This document shows, piece after piece, positions 16,237-25,647 of a stretch of DNA of 64,000 nt. The notes under the pieces were generated by a model. The model did no database searches. It worked only from the letters and a program-made list of their open reading frames with translations, and was not told the origin of the DNA. The stretch is from the NCBI RefSeq assembly GCF_900114635.1, contig NZ_FOTQ01000001.1, positions 310,001 to 374,000 of the forward strand, read 5' to 3'. This DNA is from Shimia aestuarii (lineage in GTDB: Bacteria > Pseudomonadota > Alphaproteobacteria > Rhodobacterales > Rhodobacteraceae). Made by a program: the position numbers and the translations under genes. Positions within the stretch are counted from its first letter, which is position 1; each line of letters begins with the position of its first letter.

Positions 16237-17944
16237 TAGCCACCTTCAGGGGCGGCGCCCCCTCTTCTTCGAGCACCACGTCCAGCCCGACCTCGAGCTT
16301 GCGCCTGATGCGGTCCGGTTTGGCTTCTTCCGCGGTTTCTTCATCAACAAAGCTCAGCGCACGACGCCACTGGAATTCGGCCTCCAAATGACGCCCCACC
16401 GCCCAGTAGACATCGCCCAGATGGTCATTCACCACCGGGTCCACCGGCATCAGCTCGGTCGCACGTTCCATATGATCAACCGCTTCCTCATAGCGGCCCA
16501 GCCGGAACAGAACCCAGCCCAGCGAATCCACGATATAGCCGCTGTCGGGCCGCGCCGCGACCGCGCGCTCGATCATGTCCAGCGCCTCGTCGAGCTTTTC
16601 CTGTTTTTCCACAAGGGAATAGCCCAGATAGTTCAGCACCTGCGGCTGTTCCGGGTTCAGGTCCAGCGCCTTGCGGAAATCCGACTCGGCCTTGTCCCAA
16701 TTGCCCAGACGCTCATGCGAAATGCCGCGCGCGTAATAAATGAACCACTGGCGCTGCTCGGTTTCGTCATATTGCGCCAGCGCCGCATCATAAGCCTGCA
16801 CCGCCCCGGCAAAGTCGCGCTCCTGGCGCAACAGGTCACCAAGCGCCGTGTGCACGATGGGCAGGTTCCCGTGGCTGCGCGACAGTTGTTCCAGCACCTC
16901 GATCGCGGTTTCGATCTTGCCCGAGGCCCGCAGTGCCTCGGCCCGGCCCAGTTCGGCGGCATGGAAGGAGGGGTGATCGGCTGGCACCCGCTTGAACGCC
17001 TGCGTGGCAAGCTCATGCTGCCCCAGCATTTCAAGCAACTCCGCGCTCAGCAAAAGCGCCTCGGTGTGATCCGGGCGCAGGAATTCCGCGATCCGCGTGT
17101 AAAGCAGCGTGTAATCCGCGTTGGCCTCGTTCTGCAGGGCGCTGGCGAGGGAAAAGAACACCTCGGCCACGCCATCGCTCGCGTTGGTGACATGGGTAAA
17201 GGGCAACATCTCGCCCGCCGCCAGCCGGTCGCGCATCTCTTGCAGGTCGGGGTCCAGCTCGCTGCCGAACACTTCGTCCAGCCGCGCCAGCGCCTCTTCG
17301 CTCTTGTCCACCTGGCTCAGGATTTCCAACTGGGCCATGATCCCGCGCCGGGTCATCTGGGCGCCCTGCAGATCGCCCGTGGCATAGATTTTTTCCGCGC
17401 CTTCGAAATCGCCGACCGAGGCCAGCGCAAGCGCCTTGTGATAGGCGGCGAACCCGGCCAGACCCGCCTTCTTGGAAACATCGTCAAAAGCGGCCAGTGC
17501 CTTGGACATGTCTCCGCGCCCGATCTCTGCCCATGCCGCCAACAGCCCGTCGACCAGCGGCCCGACGCCGCCGTCTTCGTCCAGACGCTCAAGCAATTCG
17601 GTGTATTCGCCATCCCGCACCAGCCCGGCGGCAAGCACCATATGCGCCAGCTGGCTCTTGTGGCCGTCTGCCACCATCTTGCGCGCCACCGGCATGGCCC
17701 GGTCGACCTGCCCCAGCGACAAAAAGGCCAGAACGGCGTTTTCCAGAAGCACCGGATTGCCCGGATCGCGGGCAAGGGCCGCACTGTAATAGCGGGCGGC
17801 CGCGTCAAAATCCGCACTATAGCTGGCCTGGCGCGCCGCTAGGTAAGACCCCGACAAACCGTCCTGCTGCTGGGCCTGAACCGGAAGAGTGACCGCCGCC
17901 AGAAGCGCCGACAGGGTCACGGAACGAATGAATTGACTGGCCAC
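16226..17944 (-). CDS. Tetratricopeptide-repeat protein, periplasmic
   Basis: 572 residues with a signal peptide (cleaved near TLPVQAQQ) and about a dozen tetratricopeptide repeats, e.g. YLGYSLVEKQEKLDEALDMI. Such proteins form scaffold solenoids; no enzymatic motif is seen. The start is GTG 17944, chosen because GAGGAG lies six bases upstream and gives the signal peptide; a longer frame would lack one. Overlaps ispE by 11 bases and follows the ETF-QO gene on the same strand. Confidence 0.85.
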   Translation of the reverse strand: MASQFIRSVTLSALLAAVTLPVQAQQQDGLSGSYLAARQASYSADFDAAARYYSAALARDPGNPVLLENAVLAFLSLGQVDRAMPVARKMVADGHKSQLAHMVLAAGLVRDGEYTELLERLDEDGGVGPLVDGLLAAWAEIGRGDMSKALAAFDDVSKKAGLAGFAAYHKALALASVGDFEGAEKIYATGDLQGAQMTRRGIMAQLEILSQVDKSEEALARLDEVFGSELDPDLQEMRDRLAAGEMLPFTHVTNASDGVAEVFFSLASALQNEANADYTLLYTRIAEFLRPDHTEALLLSAELLEMLGQHELATQAFKRVPADHPSFHAAELGRAEALRASGKIETAIEVLEQLSRSHGNLPIVHTALGDLLRQERDFAGAVQAYDAALAQYDETEQRQWFIYYARGISHERLGNWDKAESDFRKALDLNPEQPQVLNYLGYSLVEKQEKLDEALDMIERAVAARPDSGYIVDSLGWVLFRLGRYEEAVDHMERATELMPVDPVVNDHLGDVYWAVGRHLEAEFQWRRALSFVDEETAEEAKPDRIRRKLEVGLDVVLEEEGAPPLKVANDG

Positions 17945-18053
17945 GCAAGGCTCCTCGGATCGTACAGTTGCAGGAAGCCTAGTCGCCCCCCCGCCAACAC
18001 GCAATGGGGCGGCCCAAGGACCGCCCCATGAAAGTGATGAAATGTGACCGGGA

Positions 18054-19703
18054 TCACATGTTGGGATAGTTCGGACCGTCCCCACCCTGCGGCGTGACCC
18101 AGGTGATGTTCTGGCTCGGATCCTTGATGTCACAGGTCTTGCAGTGCACGCAGTTCTGGAAGTTGATGACAAAGCGCGCGTCCTTGCCTTCTTCCTCGAC
18201 CACTTCATACACACCCGCCGGGCAGTAGCGCTGCGCCGGTTCCGCGTATTTCGGCAGGTTGACCTTGAGCGGAATACTGTCATCCCCAAGCCGCAGGTGG
18301 CAGGGCTGGCTTTCCTCGTGGTTTGTCATCGCAAAAGACACGTTGGTCAGGCGGTCAAACGACAGCTTACCATCCGGTTTGGGATAGTCGATCGGTTTGT
18401 GCTTGTCCGCGCTTTCGGTGGATTCGGCGTCGTTCTTGCCATGACCCAGCGTCCCAAACAGCGAAAAGCCCAGCGTGTTGGTCCACATGTCCAGACCACC
18501 CAGGGCCAGCGACGGCAGCATGCCCCACTTGGACCACATCGGCTTGACGTTGCGCACCTTCTTGAGGTCCTTGCCAATCGCACCGTTGCGCACTTCTTCC
18601 TCGTAAGACGTCAGCTCGTCACCCGAACGCTCAGCCTTGATCGCGTCATAGGCGGCCTCGGCCGCAGCCTTGCCCGACAGCATCGCGTTGTGGTTGCCCT
18701 TGATGCGCGGCACGTTGACCATGCCCACCGAACAACCCAAAAGCGCAACACCCGGCGCCACCATCTTGGGCATCGACTGATAGCCGCCCTCGGTGATCGC
18801 GCGCGCGCCATAGGCCACGCGCTTGCCGCCTTCCAGAAGGTCGGCCACCATCGGGTGATGCTTGAACCGCTGGAATTCCATGTACGGGAACAGGTGCGGG
18901 TTCTTGTAGTTCAGGTGCACCACGAAACCGACATAAACCTGATTGTTTTCCAAGTGATAGATGAACGACCCGCCACCCGCGTTCGAATTCAGCGGCCAGC
19001 CCATCGTGTGGGTCACGGACCCTTCCTTGTGCTTGGCCGGGTCGATCTCCCAGATTTCTTTCATGCCGACGCCGAATTTCTGCGGTTCTTTCCCGGCCTG
19101 CAGGTCGTATTTCGCGATCACTTCTTTCGCCAGCGACCCGCGCACGCCTTCGGACAGGAACACGTATTTGCCATGCAGCTCCATGCCCGGCTCGGTGTTC
19201 GGCCCATAGGACCCGTCTTCCTCAAGTCCGAACACGCCCGCGACAACGCCCTTCACTTCGCCATTCTCGCCGTAAACCAGCTCGGAACAGGCCATGCCCG
19301 GGAAAATTTCCACGCCCATTTCTTCGGCCTGCTCTGCCATCCAGCGGCAGACATTGCCCATCGACACGATATAGTTGCCGTGGTTGTTCATCAGCGGCGG
19401 CATCGGGAAGTTGGGGATGCGGATTTCGCCCGCTTCGCCCAGCATGTAGAACTTGTCTTCCTTGACCGGGGTATTGAGCGGCGCGCCCTTTTCCTTCCAG
19501 TCCGGGATCAGAGCATCCAGCCCGCAGGGGTCCAGCACGGCGCCCGACAGGATATGCGCGCCCACTTCCGAGCCCTTCTCCAGCACAACGACGTTCAGGT
19601 CCGCGTCCAGTTGCTTGAGCCGGATCGCCGCCGACAGACCGGCAGGCCCGGCCCCGACGATGACAACATCATATTCCATGGCTTCGCGTTCGATTTCCGA
19701 CAT
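18054..19703 (-). CDS. Electron transfer flavoprotein-ubiquinone oxidoreductase
   Basis: Inner-membrane enzyme that moves electrons from ETF, loaded by acyl-CoA dehydrogenases, to ubiquinone. 549 residues. The FAD motif VVIVGAGPAGLSAA is at the N-terminus and the [4Fe-4S] site near the C-terminus, with cysteines in RYCPAG and NCVHCKTCDI. AGGAGGATTCCC precedes ATG 19703. A weak hairpin (18004-18029) lies past the stop. Its likely donors include the acyl-CoA dehydrogenase at 29072-30793. Confidence 0.96.
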   Translation of the reverse strand: MSEIEREAMEYDVVIVGAGPAGLSAAIRLKQLDADLNVVVLEKGSEVGAHILSGAVLDPCGLDALIPDWKEKGAPLNTPVKEDKFYMLGEAGEIRIPNFPMPPLMNNHGNYIVSMGNVCRWMAEQAEEMGVEIFPGMACSELVYGENGEVKGVVAGVFGLEEDGSYGPNTEPGMELHGKYVFLSEGVRGSLAKEVIAKYDLQAGKEPQKFGVGMKEIWEIDPAKHKEGSVTHTMGWPLNSNAGGGSFIYHLENNQVYVGFVVHLNYKNPHLFPYMEFQRFKHHPMVADLLEGGKRVAYGARAITEGGYQSMPKMVAPGVALLGCSVGMVNVPRIKGNHNAMLSGKAAAEAAYDAIKAERSGDELTSYEEEVRNGAIGKDLKKVRNVKPMWSKWGMLPSLALGGLDMWTNTLGFSLFGTLGHGKNDAESTESADKHKPIDYPKPDGKLSFDRLTNVSFAMTNHEESQPCHLRLGDDSIPLKVNLPKYAEPAQRYCPAGVYEVVEEEGKDARFVINFQNCVHCKTCDIKDPSQNITWVTPQGGDGPNYPNM

Positions 19704-19957
19704 GGGAATCCTCCTCGCATCGCTTGCGTAATTTTCTTTCGCACCTGCTAGCCCGTTCTGGAACAAAACGTCAATCGGAACCCTACGATATTTGGCGACA
19801 AATCGCTTTTTTGCATCGGGTTTTGACATATTTGCGCTTGCAATGCGGGCTGTCTCTTGCTTTTGGAAGAGCGCTCGGGGCACTCTGCCCCCAAGACATA
19901 AATGACGACCCGCCCGCGTGACCTGAACGGGGGCCAAGGACCAACGGGACCAAACCC

Positions 19958-20428
19958 ATGGAAAAGCTACCAATGACCCGCGCCGGCTATGCGGCGCTCG
20001 AGGCAGAATTGAAGCATCTCAAGTCAGTTGAGCGCCCCGCGATCATCGAGGCCATCGCCTCTGCCCGCGAGCTTGGCGACCTGAAAGAGAACGCGGAATA
20101 CCACTCCGCCCGCGAAAAGCAGGGCTTCATCGAAGGCCGCATCAAGGAACTCGAAGGCGTGATCGGTCTGGCCGAGGTGATCGACCCCACAACCCTGTCC
20201 GGCGCCATCAAGTTCGGCGCGACCGTGACCCTCGTGGACGAGGACACCGACGAAGAAAAAACTTGGCAAATCGTGGGGGAACACGAAGCCAATGTTGAAA
20301 AAGGTCTTTTGAACATCAAATCGCCCATTGCGCGGGCGTTGATCGGCAAGGAAGAAGGCGACAGCGTCGAAGTGCGCACGCCCGGTGGCGAAAAGAGCTA
20401 CGAGGTGCTCTCTATCGCCTTTGTATAA
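19958..20428 (+). CDS. greA: Transcription elongation factor GreA
   Basis: Cleaves the backtracked 3' end of nascent RNA in stalled RNA polymerase. 156 residues with the coiled-coil N-terminal domain and acidic tip residues Asp41 and Glu44 in [10 protein letters not shown], then the FKBP-like C-terminal domain ending LSIAFV. Upstream gap of about 250 bases is shared with the divergent ETF-QO gene and should hold both promoters. Confidence 0.96.
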   Translation: MEKLPMTRAGYAALEAELKHLKSVERPAIIEAIASARELGDLKENAEYHSAREKQGFIEGRIKELEGVIGLAEVIDPTTLSGAIKFGATVTLVDEDTDEEKTWQIVGEHEANVEKGLLNIKSPIARALIGKEEGDSVEVRTPGGEKSYEVLSIAFV

Positions 20429-20458
20429 CACGGTTTTGGTCAAGGTCTTTTGAACCAG

Positions 20459-21481
20459 ATGGCAGACGAAAGCGACAGCAAGCCCACCCCGCTGGGCATC
20501 TACGACAAACCCGAGCAGCCCAAGGTCACGGGTATCGAGGTTGTTGCCGTCGGCTTGAGCTTTGTCTGGCTGGCCGGCACTGTGTTGTTCTTTCTTGTCC
20601 TGAAACCCGACACGAGCGGTGACGTGGACAGCCTGCGCTTCATGATGACGCTGCTGGCAATCTTCATGCCCGTGGCGATGATCTGGGTTGCCGCCACCGC
20701 GGCGCGCTCCTCCCGTGTGATGCGCGAAGAAAGCACACGTTTGCAGGCCGCGATTGACGCCATGCGCCGCACCTACGTGGCCCAGACCCAGGGCGCGCGC
20801 CCGCAGGGCGGGCTGGAACCCTCTGTCGCCAAGAAACTCGACGAGATTGCCGCCGCCACCCGCAAAACCGAAACCGCACTGGCCACGTTCTCGACCACGC
20901 GCGACCGCGACACCGGAATTCGCAAGACGCCCGAGCCGGCACCCCCGTCTGACGATGGCGCGGATCAGGGTCTTCTGGCCTTGGGCACCCCCGCCGAAGA
21001 GCTTTCCCCGCCCTTGCCGCGCAACGATTTCATCACCGCGCTGAACTTCCCGGAAACCGCCGATGACAAGGAAGGCTTTGCCGCCCTGCGCAAGGCCCTG
21101 CGCGACCGCCAGTCGGCAGCGCTGATCCAGGCCAGCCAGGATGTGCTCACCCTGCTCAGTCAGGACGGAATCTACATGGACGATCTGCGCCCGGATCTGG
21201 CACGCCCGGAAATCTGGCGCCGCTTTGCCGCCGGGGAGCGGGGCCGCGCCATCGCCGCGCTTGGCGGCATCCGCGACCGATCCTCTCTGGCGCTGGCCGC
21301 GGGCCGCATGAAACAGGATCCGATCTTCCGCGACGCGGCACACCATTTCCTGCGCCGCTTCGACAAGAGCTTCATCGAGTTCGAGGAAACCGCCTCGGAT
21401 AGCGAGATCGCCGCACTGGCCGACACCCGCACCGCGCGCGCCTTCATGCTGCTGGGCCGGGTCGCCGGGATCTTCGACTAA
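20459..21481 (+). CDS. Membrane protein with two helices and a cytoplasmic C-terminal domain
   Basis: About 340 residues. Two helices at about 27-47 and 62-82 (after a charged GIYDKPEQPK leader) are followed by a coiled-coil-like charged region, then a globular helical domain from about residue 185. I do not recognise the family. Start is uncertain: TTG 20450 has AAGG at good spacing while ATG 20459 gives MADESDSK. It directly follows greA. Confidence 0.7.
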   Translation: MADESDSKPTPLGIYDKPEQPKVTGIEVVAVGLSFVWLAGTVLFFLVLKPDTSGDVDSLRFMMTLLAIFMPVAMIWVAATAARSSRVMREESTRLQAAIDAMRRTYVAQTQGARPQGGLEPSVAKKLDEIAAATRKTETALATFSTTRDRDTGIRKTPEPAPPSDDGADQGLLALGTPAEELSPPLPRNDFITALNFPETADDKEGFAALRKALRDRQSAALIQASQDVLTLLSQDGIYMDDLRPDLARPEIWRRFAAGERGRAIAALGGIRDRSSLALAAGRMKQDPIFRDAAHHFLRRFDKSFIEFEETASDSEIAALADTRTARAFMLLGRVAGIFD

Positions 21482-21494
21482 CCGGCCCGTCGCG

Positions 21495-21938
21495 TCAGGA
21501 CGCCTCGATCATTTCGACGCGCGTCGCATGGCGCCCGCCTTCGAAATCGGCACCAAGGAACGCATCGACGATCTCCAGCGCGAGCCCCTCGCCCACGACC
21601 CGCGCACCGATCGACAGCATGTTGGCGTCGTTGTGCTGGCGGATCATCGCGGCCGAAAACGTATCCGAACACACGCCACAGCGAATGCCCGGCACCTTGT
21701 TCGCCGCCATCATGATGCCTTGCCCCGTGCCGCACAGGATGATGCCCAGCGCACAATCGCCCGACGCCACCTTCTCTGCGGCCGCCTTGCCGTGCAGCGG
21801 ATAATGCGTGCTCTCGGTCGTGGTCGGCCCAATATCCAGCACGTCCCAGCCCTGGGCGGCGATGTGATCGGCCACCGCGCGGCGCAGATCAATGGCGGCA
21901 TGATCGCTCGAAAGCACGATGCGTTTGTTGGCAGTCAT
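21495..21938 (-). CDS. rpiB: Ribose 5-phosphate isomerase B
   Basis: Interconverts ribose 5-phosphate and ribulose 5-phosphate. 147 residues; family motif SSDHAAIDLR is at 10-19 and the active-site Cys69 in ILCGTGQG provides proton transfer. RpiB-type differs from RpiA in fold. ATG 21938 or the in-frame ATG at 21944 could be used. Upstream region contains an 11-bp-period direct repeat. Confidence 0.93.
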   Translation of the reverse strand: MTANKRIVLSSDHAAIDLRRAVADHIAAQGWDVLDIGPTTTESTHYPLHGKAAAEKVASGDCALGIILCGTGQGIMMAANKVPGIRCGVCSDTFSAAMIRQHNDANMLSIGARVVGEGLALEIVDAFLGADFEGGRHATRVEMIEAS

Positions 21939-22128
21939 GGACATGTCTTTCTGTTGTCGCCCCAACGCGCAGCCTACCGATCCGGTCAGCGGCCCGTGGG
22001 ACGTCTGGTGAGTGGTGGGCACTCCTTACCACGCCCGGTTTTGGGGTCCAGCCGCAATTCTTAACAGATCGCCCCGGTCGGTTAAGAGCGCTGCGTTAAC
22101 ACCCGCCTGAAGGCCGGATCCGCAAAAC

Positions 22129-22170
22129 GATACCGACACAATACCGACGTGATACCGACGCAATACCGAA
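22129..22170. repeat. Four direct repeats of ATACCGA at 11-bp spacing
   Basis: The heptamer ATACCGA begins at 22130, 22141, 22152 and 22163, with C following in the first three copies. Spacing is exactly 11 bp, one helical turn, between the rpiB start (about 190 bases away) and the moeA stop. Such phased direct repeats are typical of response-regulator sites such as Pho boxes. The binder is unknown. Confidence 0.55.
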
Positions 22171-22210
22171 AGCTGTTCTCCATCAAAAACAAGGATTTAC
22201 CATTGATTCG

Positions 22211-23476
22211 TCACAGGCCGAAGCTGGCATAGGGGTAAAACGTTACCAAACTGCCGTCCCGCACCTGCATTTCCCCGTCCGGCAACTCGACCAGCCCCTC
22301 AGCCCAGCTCAGCCCGCTGATCCGCCCCGAGCCTTCCGATTTGAACACCTCGGCCCGCCCATTCCTGAGCCGCGCCCGCAGGTATTCCCGGCGCCCCGGT
22401 TTCTTGTTTTTTTCAAAGGCCGCAGGCACTTGCAGCGCCTGAGGAGACAGCCAGCCCTCGCCCGCCATCACCCCCATCGCAGGGCGCGCAAAGATCAATG
22501 TGCAGACCATCGCTGCCACCGGATTGCCCGGCAGCCCAAAGACCGGCGTGCCCTGCCACACCCCCAGCGCCAAGGGCCGCCCCGGCTTGATCGCCATCCG
22601 CCAAAGCGCCATGGCCCCGCTTTCATTGAGCAGCGCCGCAAGATGATCCTCATCCCCCGCCGACGCCCCACCAGAGGTCAGGATCAAATCCGCCGCCTCT
22701 GCCGCGTCATCCAGAAAACCCTTCAAAGCCAGACGGTTATCCGGCGCACGTCCAAGGTCCACGGCTTCGAATCCAAAGCGTTTGACCATAGCGAGCAGCA
22801 TAGGACGGTTGGCATCAAAAATCTGGTCGGCCCGCGCAGCGCCCCCGGCATCGGCCAGTTCATCCCCGGTCGACACCACCGCCACGCGCAACCGCTTACG
22901 CACCGGCAAAGCGCCCACCCCCGTCGCCGCCGCCAAGGCCAGCTCCGCCGGCCCCAGCCGCTGCCCGGCCCGCAGGATCGTCTGACCCGCATCCACATCT
23001 TCGCCCGCCCGCCGCGTGTTGGCGCCTTTCTTGAGCGGTCCGTGAAAGGCGATCGCCTTGCCATCCGTCGACACATCTTCCTGCAGGATGACCGTATCCA
23101 CCCCTTCGGGGATCGTCGCCCCGGTCAGGATGCGAATGGCATAACCCTCTGGAACAACGCTAGAAAACGGATCACCCGCCGCCGACCGCCCTTCGACCAA
23201 GGGCAAGCTTTGCGGCCCATCGACCACGTCCGCATGCCGCATCCCATAGCCGTCCACCGCCGAATTGGCTTGCGGCGGATTGGCCCGCAGGGCCGCCACG
23301 TCCTCAGCCAGAACACGATCCAGCGCTGCGCCCAACGGCACGGTCTCCTGCCCCACCACCGGGCGCAACCGTGCCTTGAGATCTGCCAGCGCCTCGTCCA
23401 CCGGCGTCCAGTGTGTTCCCGCAGGCAAGGCAAAACAGTCGTTGGTCAACGGCGGTGGCGTCAGCGGACTACGCAT
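22211..23476 (-). CDS. moeA: Molybdopterin molybdenumtransferase
   Basis: Inserts molybdenum into adenylylated molybdopterin. 421 residues with the MoeA domain order: N-terminal, beta-barrel, then the MoaB/Mog-like domain with STGDEL, LTSGGASAGDEDHL and the LPGNPVAAMV loop. Its start overlaps the mobB stop by 8 bases. Completes a fdhD-mobA-mobB-moeA operon for molybdenum cofactor and formate dehydrogenase maturation. Confidence 0.95.
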   Translation of the reverse strand: MRSPLTPPPLTNDCFALPAGTHWTPVDEALADLKARLRPVVGQETVPLGAALDRVLAEDVAALRANPPQANSAVDGYGMRHADVVDGPQSLPLVEGRSAAGDPFSSVVPEGYAIRILTGATIPEGVDTVILQEDVSTDGKAIAFHGPLKKGANTRRAGEDVDAGQTILRAGQRLGPAELALAAATGVGALPVRKRLRVAVVSTGDELADAGGAARADQIFDANRPMLLAMVKRFGFEAVDLGRAPDNRLALKGFLDDAAEAADLILTSGGASAGDEDHLAALLNESGAMALWRMAIKPGRPLALGVWQGTPVFGLPGNPVAAMVCTLIFARPAMGVMAGEGWLSPQALQVPAAFEKNKKPGRREYLRARLRNGRAEVFKSEGSGRISGLSWAEGLVELPDGEMQVRDGSLVTFYPYASFGL

Positions 23477-23969
23477 GGCCAAGCCCCACTTCTGCAAGGA
23501 TAAAATCCGCAATCGCCCCCGTATCGTCCAGCCCAAAAACCGGCCTGTCGCTTTCCAGTGGCACATCCGAGGCAATCGCACGAACACTGTCATCCCCCGG
23601 AGCGATCAACGGGTTCTTCGTCTCGGCCCGGTGCGCCTCGACCTTGGGGTGCGCATCGCGCTTGTAGCCTTCAACCAGCACGAGATCGACCGGCGACAAC
23701 CGCCCCAACAGGGTTTGCAGGCTGGGTTCCTCTTCGTCGCGCAATTCATGCATCAATGCCCACCGGTTGCCCGATGCCAACAACACCTCGCGCGCGCCCG
23801 CAACCCGATGGCGATAGCTGTCCCGTCCCGGCTGGTCGACGTCAAAACTGTGGTGCGCATGCTTGATCGTCGACACGCTATATCCCCGCCCGGTGATCTC
23901 CGTCACCAACCGCTCCATCAGCCCTGTTTTTCCGGCATTTTTCCATCCAACGACGCCATAAATCCGCAT
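23469..23969 (-). CDS. mobB: Molybdopterin-guanine dinucleotide biosynthesis protein B
   Basis: GTP-binding helper for guanylation of molybdopterin. 166 residues. P-loop GWKNAGKTG at 8-16 and DLVLVEGYK mark the family; STIKHAHHSFDVD is also conserved. Overlaps moeA downstream and follows mobA after two bases. Confidence 0.95.
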   Translation of the reverse strand: MRIYGVVGWKNAGKTGLMERLVTEITGRGYSVSTIKHAHHSFDVDQPGRDSYRHRVAGAREVLLASGNRWALMHELRDEEEPSLQTLLGRLSPVDLVLVEGYKRDAHPKVEAHRAETKNPLIAPGDDSVRAIASDVPLESDRPVFGLDDTGAIADFILAEVGLGHA

Positions 23970-23971
23970 CG

Positions 23972-24616
23972 TTACACCTCCCCAACCATCGCCTGTGCCG
24001 CAACGAGGTCCTCGGGCGTGTTCACGTTGAAAAACGGATCCACTTCGCCCGCGTCAAACTCTGCCAGCCGCCCGCCATGCGGATCGCTCCACAGCACCAC
24101 CTTGCGCAGCCCGCCTTCCAGCGCGCGCCGCAGATCATCCCGCAAGGCCACCGGCCAGATGCCAAAAGTCGGATGCCGGATCAGCCCGGATCGCGACATG
24201 GATTTGGTCACCTCACCAGCCTTGCGCGGCGTCGCGGCCAGGGCCAGCCGGTGCTTCATACCTTCCGTCGCCAAAAGCAATCGCGGCACCAGATCGCACG
24301 GAAAAAAAGGCGTATCGGCGGCCACGGTCACGATAGTGTCCCCGCCCTGTTCCGCCGCCCAGTCCAGCCCCGCCAGCACCCCGGCCAGAGGCCCGGCATA
24401 ATCCTCGATACTGTCTGCCAGCACCGGTAAATCCAGATCAGCGAACCTCGCCGCATCGCCATTGGCATTCAGCGCAACCTGCGCCACCTGGGGGGCCAGC
24501 CGGTCTATCACATGCTCCAGGATCGACTGTCCGCCAAGCATCAGGCGCCCCTTGTCGCCCCCGCCCATGCGCGTGGCCTGTCCACCCGCCAGAATAACGC
24601 CCAACGGCTGTTTCAT
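23972..24616 (-). CDS. mobA: Molybdenum cofactor guanylyltransferase
   Basis: Transfers GMP from GTP to molybdopterin, making the bis-MGD cofactor of formate dehydrogenase and related enzymes. 214 residues; nucleotidyltransferase motif LAGGQATRMGGGDKG at 9-23 and AADTPFFP near residue 100. Start overlaps the fdhD stop as ATGA, so translation is coupled to the sulfurtransferase upstream. Confidence 0.95.
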   Translation of the reverse strand: MKQPLGVILAGGQATRMGGGDKGRLMLGGQSILEHVIDRLAPQVAQVALNANGDAARFADLDLPVLADSIEDYAGPLAGVLAGLDWAAEQGGDTIVTVAADTPFFPCDLVPRLLLATEGMKHRLALAATPRKAGEVTKSMSRSGLIRHPTFGIWPVALRDDLRRALEGGLRKVVLWSDPHGGRLAEFDAGEVDPFFNVNTPEDLVAAQAMVGEV

Positions 24617-25497
24617 GACGGCGCTCCCTTGCGGCGATGCTTGCGGTCTTCCTCGACCACACTGGCCGGGTCCACGTCACGCACCAGCCGTTCCTCCCCG
24701 CTCAGACAGACAAACCGCCGCCCGCGCATACGCCCGACTACGGTCAACCCGACCTGACGGGCAATCTCGACGCCCCACGCGGTAAAACCCGACCGCGACA
24801 CCAGCACCGGAATGCCCATCAGCGCGGTCTTGATCACCATCTCGGACGTCAGCCGCCCGGTGGTATACAGCACCTTGTCCTCCGGCCCCGTGCCAGTATC
24901 GAACATCCACCCCGAGATCTTGTCGACCGCGTTATGCCGACCCACATCTTCCATATAAACAAGGGGCCGCGCCCCCTGGCACAGAACCGTGCCATGAATG
25001 GCCCCGGCCTCAAGATACAAAGAGGGCGTTCGGTTGATTGTATGGGCCAGCGCGTAAAGGTCGGATGTCCTGACCTCGGTTTGTGGCAAACGCACGCCGT
25101 CGAGCCCTTCCATCATGTCCCCGAACACCGTGCCAACCGCGCAGCCAGAGGTACGGGTCTTCTTCTTAAGCTTTTCTTCATGGCTGGTCTCTACGGTGGT
25201 GCGCACAACCACGACCTCAAGCTCTTCGTCATAATCGACCGCCGTGACCACATCTTCGGCACGTAACATGCCCTGATTGCGCAAAAACCCGAGCGCCAGA
25301 TATTCGGGATAATCGCCAATCGTCATCGCGGTGACGATTTCCTGCCGGTTGAGATAGATCGTCAGCGGCCGTTCCTCGACCACGGAAATCTCCACCGGGT
25401 TTCCGTCATGATCATACCCGCTCACCGCCCGCGTCAGCCGCGCGGCACTCGGGTCCGGGGCGATCAGGTACTGGGACGTCACATCAAGGGTCGACAC
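24613..25497 (-). CDS. fdhD: Formate dehydrogenase sulfurtransferase FdhD
   Basis: Maturation factor that delivers sulfur to the molybdenum cofactor before insertion in formate dehydrogenase. 294 residues from GTG 25497 (GGGAGAAGAGC upstream). The family loop appears as RTSGCAVGT with Cys119; the second cysteine of the CxxC pair known in E. coli FdhD is glycine here. GRHNAVDKISG and TTGRLTSEMV are conserved. It leads the molybdenum operon. Function is inferred from family and context; the cysteine change is a real feature of the sequence. Confidence 0.93.
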   Translation of the reverse strand: MSTLDVTSQYLIAPDPSAARLTRAVSGYDHDGNPVEISVVEERPLTIYLNRQEIVTAMTIGDYPEYLALGFLRNQGMLRAEDVVTAVDYDEELEVVVVRTTVETSHEEKLKKKTRTSGCAVGTVFGDMMEGLDGVRLPQTEVRTSDLYALAHTINRTPSLYLEAGAIHGTVLCQGARPLVYMEDVGRHNAVDKISGWMFDTGTGPEDKVLYTTGRLTSEMVIKTALMGIPVLVSRSGFTAWGVEIARQVGLTVVGRMRGRRFVCLSGEERLVRDVDPASVVEEDRKHRRKGAPS

Positions 25498-25647
25498 GCT
25501 CTTCTCCCATTCGGCATCATGCCCGGCGACCCTACGACCGTTTCCGGCGCTTGACCACCACCCAAGCACAGTCCGGCAACCATGCCAATTGCATCGCCAT
25601 GCCCCGCGCGTTAGAGCAGATCGGTGCAGACGCATTCAGGACCTGGC

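Noticed and set aside
18004..18029. ATGGGGCGG/CCGCCCCAT hairpin past the ETF-QO stop
   Set aside because: No clear T run on the minus strand; mentioned in the gene entry but not listed as a terminator.
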